This document shows, piece by piece, positions 27,927 to 29,298 of a stretch of 29,298 bases of DNA. The position numbers and the translations under genes are program-made. The stretch's first letter is position 1, and each line of letters begins with the position of its first letter. The notes beneath the pieces are model-generated. The model saw nothing but the letters and a program-made list of their open reading frames with translations. It did not search any database and was not told where the DNA came from. Source of the DNA: a virus; the IMG/VR virus record IMGVR_UViG_3300020180_001233, positions 1 to 29,298 of that record; one strand, given 5' to 3'.

Positions 27927-28411
27927 GCACCGACCGAAACACGCAGTTCGAACAGGGCGTCAAGATCGCTGCGGTTCTCGCCAAGACCGGCGACGCGTTC
28001 CTGTCAGACGACACGCAGATGATCCTGGCGTGCAAGCGTGTGAATGCGATGGCGTCGGCCGCCGCGCACAAGATCGGAGATCAGGACGCCGCTGTGCTGT
28101 CTGACCACGTACGAGGCGGCGTGGCCATGATCAGGGCCTTCGGCTCGGAGGATGGCCTCGCAGAGGCTGGAGACATCAGCCGGATCGCATACGCGACCGT
28201 GCTGATCGCACTTGAGCTCGGGACGCAGGTCGTGGCGGCGGGTCTCGGCGCTGGTCTGCTCACCACGAACGGGCAGCGGTCGAATCGAGCGGCGCTCGCG
28301 ATGCGGATCGTCGATCGCATGTATCGGCAGCACCTCGCCGGGGGCGGCGATCTCATGACTCCAGAGCTGCTGGACGAGCTGGTGGAATGGGGGCGCGATC
28401 ACAATGAGTGA
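27923..28411 (+). CDS. Helical phage protein of unknown function
   Basis: A 162-residue protein from ATG 27923 (ATGA overlap with the initiator gene). Mainly helical: NTQFEQGVKIAAVLAKTGDA, TVLIALELGTQVVAAGLGAG, RAALAMRIVDRMYRQHL, ending LLDELVEWGRDHNE. The hydrophobic stretch near residue 105 is too polar to be a sure membrane helix. No family recognised. It lies between replication and resolvase genes, so a replication accessory role is possible. Confidence 0.55.
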   Translation: MSTDRNTQFEQGVKIAAVLAKTGDAFLSDDTQMILACKRVNAMASAAAHKIGDQDAAVLSDHVRGGVAMIRAFGSEDGLAEAGDISRIAYATVLIALELGTQVVAAGLGAGLLTTNGQRSNRAALAMRIVDRMYRQHLAGGGDLMTPELLDELVEWGRDHNE

Positions 28412-28688
28412 CCACCACCCGACGTTGGCCGAGATCTATGGTTCGATCGTCGCGGACGAGGCGCAAGGGCAGCTCATCGCAGCAATCCTTCAAGTGGCCA
28501 CCGAAGTGTCGCAAGAGGCTGTGCAGAACGGCCGAGAGCGATTGTTGAGGGAGGAAACCATCGGCTGCGCACTCAACCCAACGGCCTATCTCGACGGGGC
28601 GAGGTTTGCTCGCATTCAGCAGCACCAAGCGATCCTCGGCGCGCTCGCGCTGATGATCCACGCGATGCAAGGGGCCGGCCGTCGCTGA
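28404..28688 (+). CDS. Small helical protein upstream of RuvC-like gene
   Basis: Ninety-four residues from ATG 28404, overlapping the previous gene by eight bases. Helical: EIYGSIVADEAQGQLIAAIL, ARIQQHQAILGALALMIHAM, ending QGAGRR. No recognised domain. Its stop TGA (28686-28688) lies inside the start of the RuvC-like frame, one base out of phase, so the two are coupled or joined by a shift. Confidence 0.55.
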   Translation: MSDHHPTLAEIYGSIVADEAQGQLIAAILQVATEVSQEAVQNGRERLLREETIGCALNPTAYLDGARFARIQQHQAILGALALMIHAMQGAGRR

Positions 28689-29298
28689 GATCCTCGTCGC
28701 GCTCGACCCCTCGTCCACCTGCACGGGCTACGCCGTGTGGCGTGGCCGCACGCACATCGAGATCGGGCGGCTCACGCCGACACGATCGAAGGACCCCTAC
28801 CTCGAGCGCATCGACGCGATCGTCGTGGACCTCGAGGCGCTGCTCCGCGAGTACGACCCCAACGACGTCGTGATCGAGGTGCCGAGCGGCAAGCGCGGCA
28901 AGGGATCGCAGGCCGGTGCGACCGGCCACCTGGCCATCTACGGCGTCGCGGTCGGCGCGGTCCGCCGGACCATCGCGGTCGCCGCGCCCAACGCACGCGT
29001 CACGTCCGTCGACGAGCGCACCTGGACGCGCGGTCGGTCGCAGCGAGAGCGGGTTGCGCTGGCCGTTGCGTCGGTCTCGACCTACGACCGCGCCGCCGAC
29101 CCGGGTGCCGACGTGGCGGACGCGATCGGTCTTGGCCTCTGGTGGCTCGACCACGCCGCGGTCGCCACTGGTGGCGACGTCGTGGCCCAGGAGCGCTCCA
29201 GCGAGCCGCCCCGGCGCCCGGGGCGGCGCACCCCCCCCCGGTCTGGGTCCTCCCCAGCGGCGGGATCGGCGGCGCTCCCCAAGGGAACAGCTGCAATA
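28681..29298 (+). CDS. RuvC-like Holliday junction resolvase, runs off window
   Basis: The frame 28681 onward reads VAEILVALDPSSTCTGYAVW, with catalytic Asp near residue 9, then DVVIEVPSGKRGKGSQ (Glu) and ADVADAIGLGLWWLDHAA (Asp pair). These are the acidic residues of RuvC/RNase-H-fold resolvases, which cut branched DNA before packaging. The frame is open to the window edge. No ATG, GTG or TTG precedes the first strand: after the stop at 28654 the codons give only GTC 28681, preceded by AAGGGG, or ATC 28690. Near 29230 a run of nine C may shift the frame. Family call is confident; start and C-terminus are not. Confidence 0.7.

Noticed and set aside
1-29298. CRISPR array
   Set aside because: Direct repeats found here are tandem without unique spacers of constant length; none has CRISPR organisation.

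Overview
The window is high-GC DNA holding most of a temperate, siphovirus-like phage genome. The host is probably a planctomycete (Phycisphaerae-like). That is an inference from a dockerin-type motif of planctomycete style (GDLTGDGFVDGADIG) in a phage protein, from a captured secreted protein of a planctomycete-type family, and from a tail module built of proteins that I associate with planctomycete prophages. No sheath gene is seen. A tape measure gene, a tail-tube-like gene and a tail-chaperone frameshift pair argue for a long non-contractile tail.

Layout. (1) 1-12.5 kb, + strand, tightly overlapping genes: major capsid protein, DUF2190 decoration protein, head completion and neck proteins, a virion SGNH hydrolase, tail tube, tail assembly chaperone G and GT, a lipoprotein, an HK97 gp10-like protein, tape measure, distal tail proteins, then a strong terminator near 12.8 kb. 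(2) 12.9-17.85 kb, - strand: a cargo island with lower GC in its first part. It carries a DUF3037 protein and a HipA-like kinase in one operon, a membrane protein, a broken C-terminal remnant of an Eco57I-type DNA methyltransferase, a WYL-domain regulator, a secreted protein and a ribbon-helix-helix (RHH) regulator. (3) 17.85-22.26 kb, + strand: a divergent second RHH regulator, an initiator-like tRNA-Met(CAT) with a 12-bp hairpin behind it, a candidate Acb2/Tad1-hairpin anti-defence protein, the dockerin-like protein, several small unknowns and a DUF2303 protein. (4) 22.3-29.3 kb, + strand: a perfect 21-bp palindrome, then small early genes, an AlpA/MerR-like excisionase, a tyrosine integrase, attP, a zinc-ribbon protein, a MazG-like protein, two tandem paralogues, a replication initiator with iteron-like repeats inside it, two unknowns and a RuvC-like resolvase that runs off the end.

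The attP core matches the 3' half of a tRNA-Met(CAT) gene. It lies inside the integrase reading frame and has phage genes on both sides. The sequence is therefore the free (circular or virion) phage form, not an integrated prophage. Terminase, portal and probably the prohead protease are expected just outside the window, between the right end and the left end of the circular map. Integration would cut the last ~80 codons off the integrase gene.

No endolysin, classical CI-type repressor or CRISPR array could be recognised. The best candidates for a little-described system are the integrase/attP overlap, the HipA-like kinase/DUF3037 cargo with its regulators, and the divergent RHH switch.
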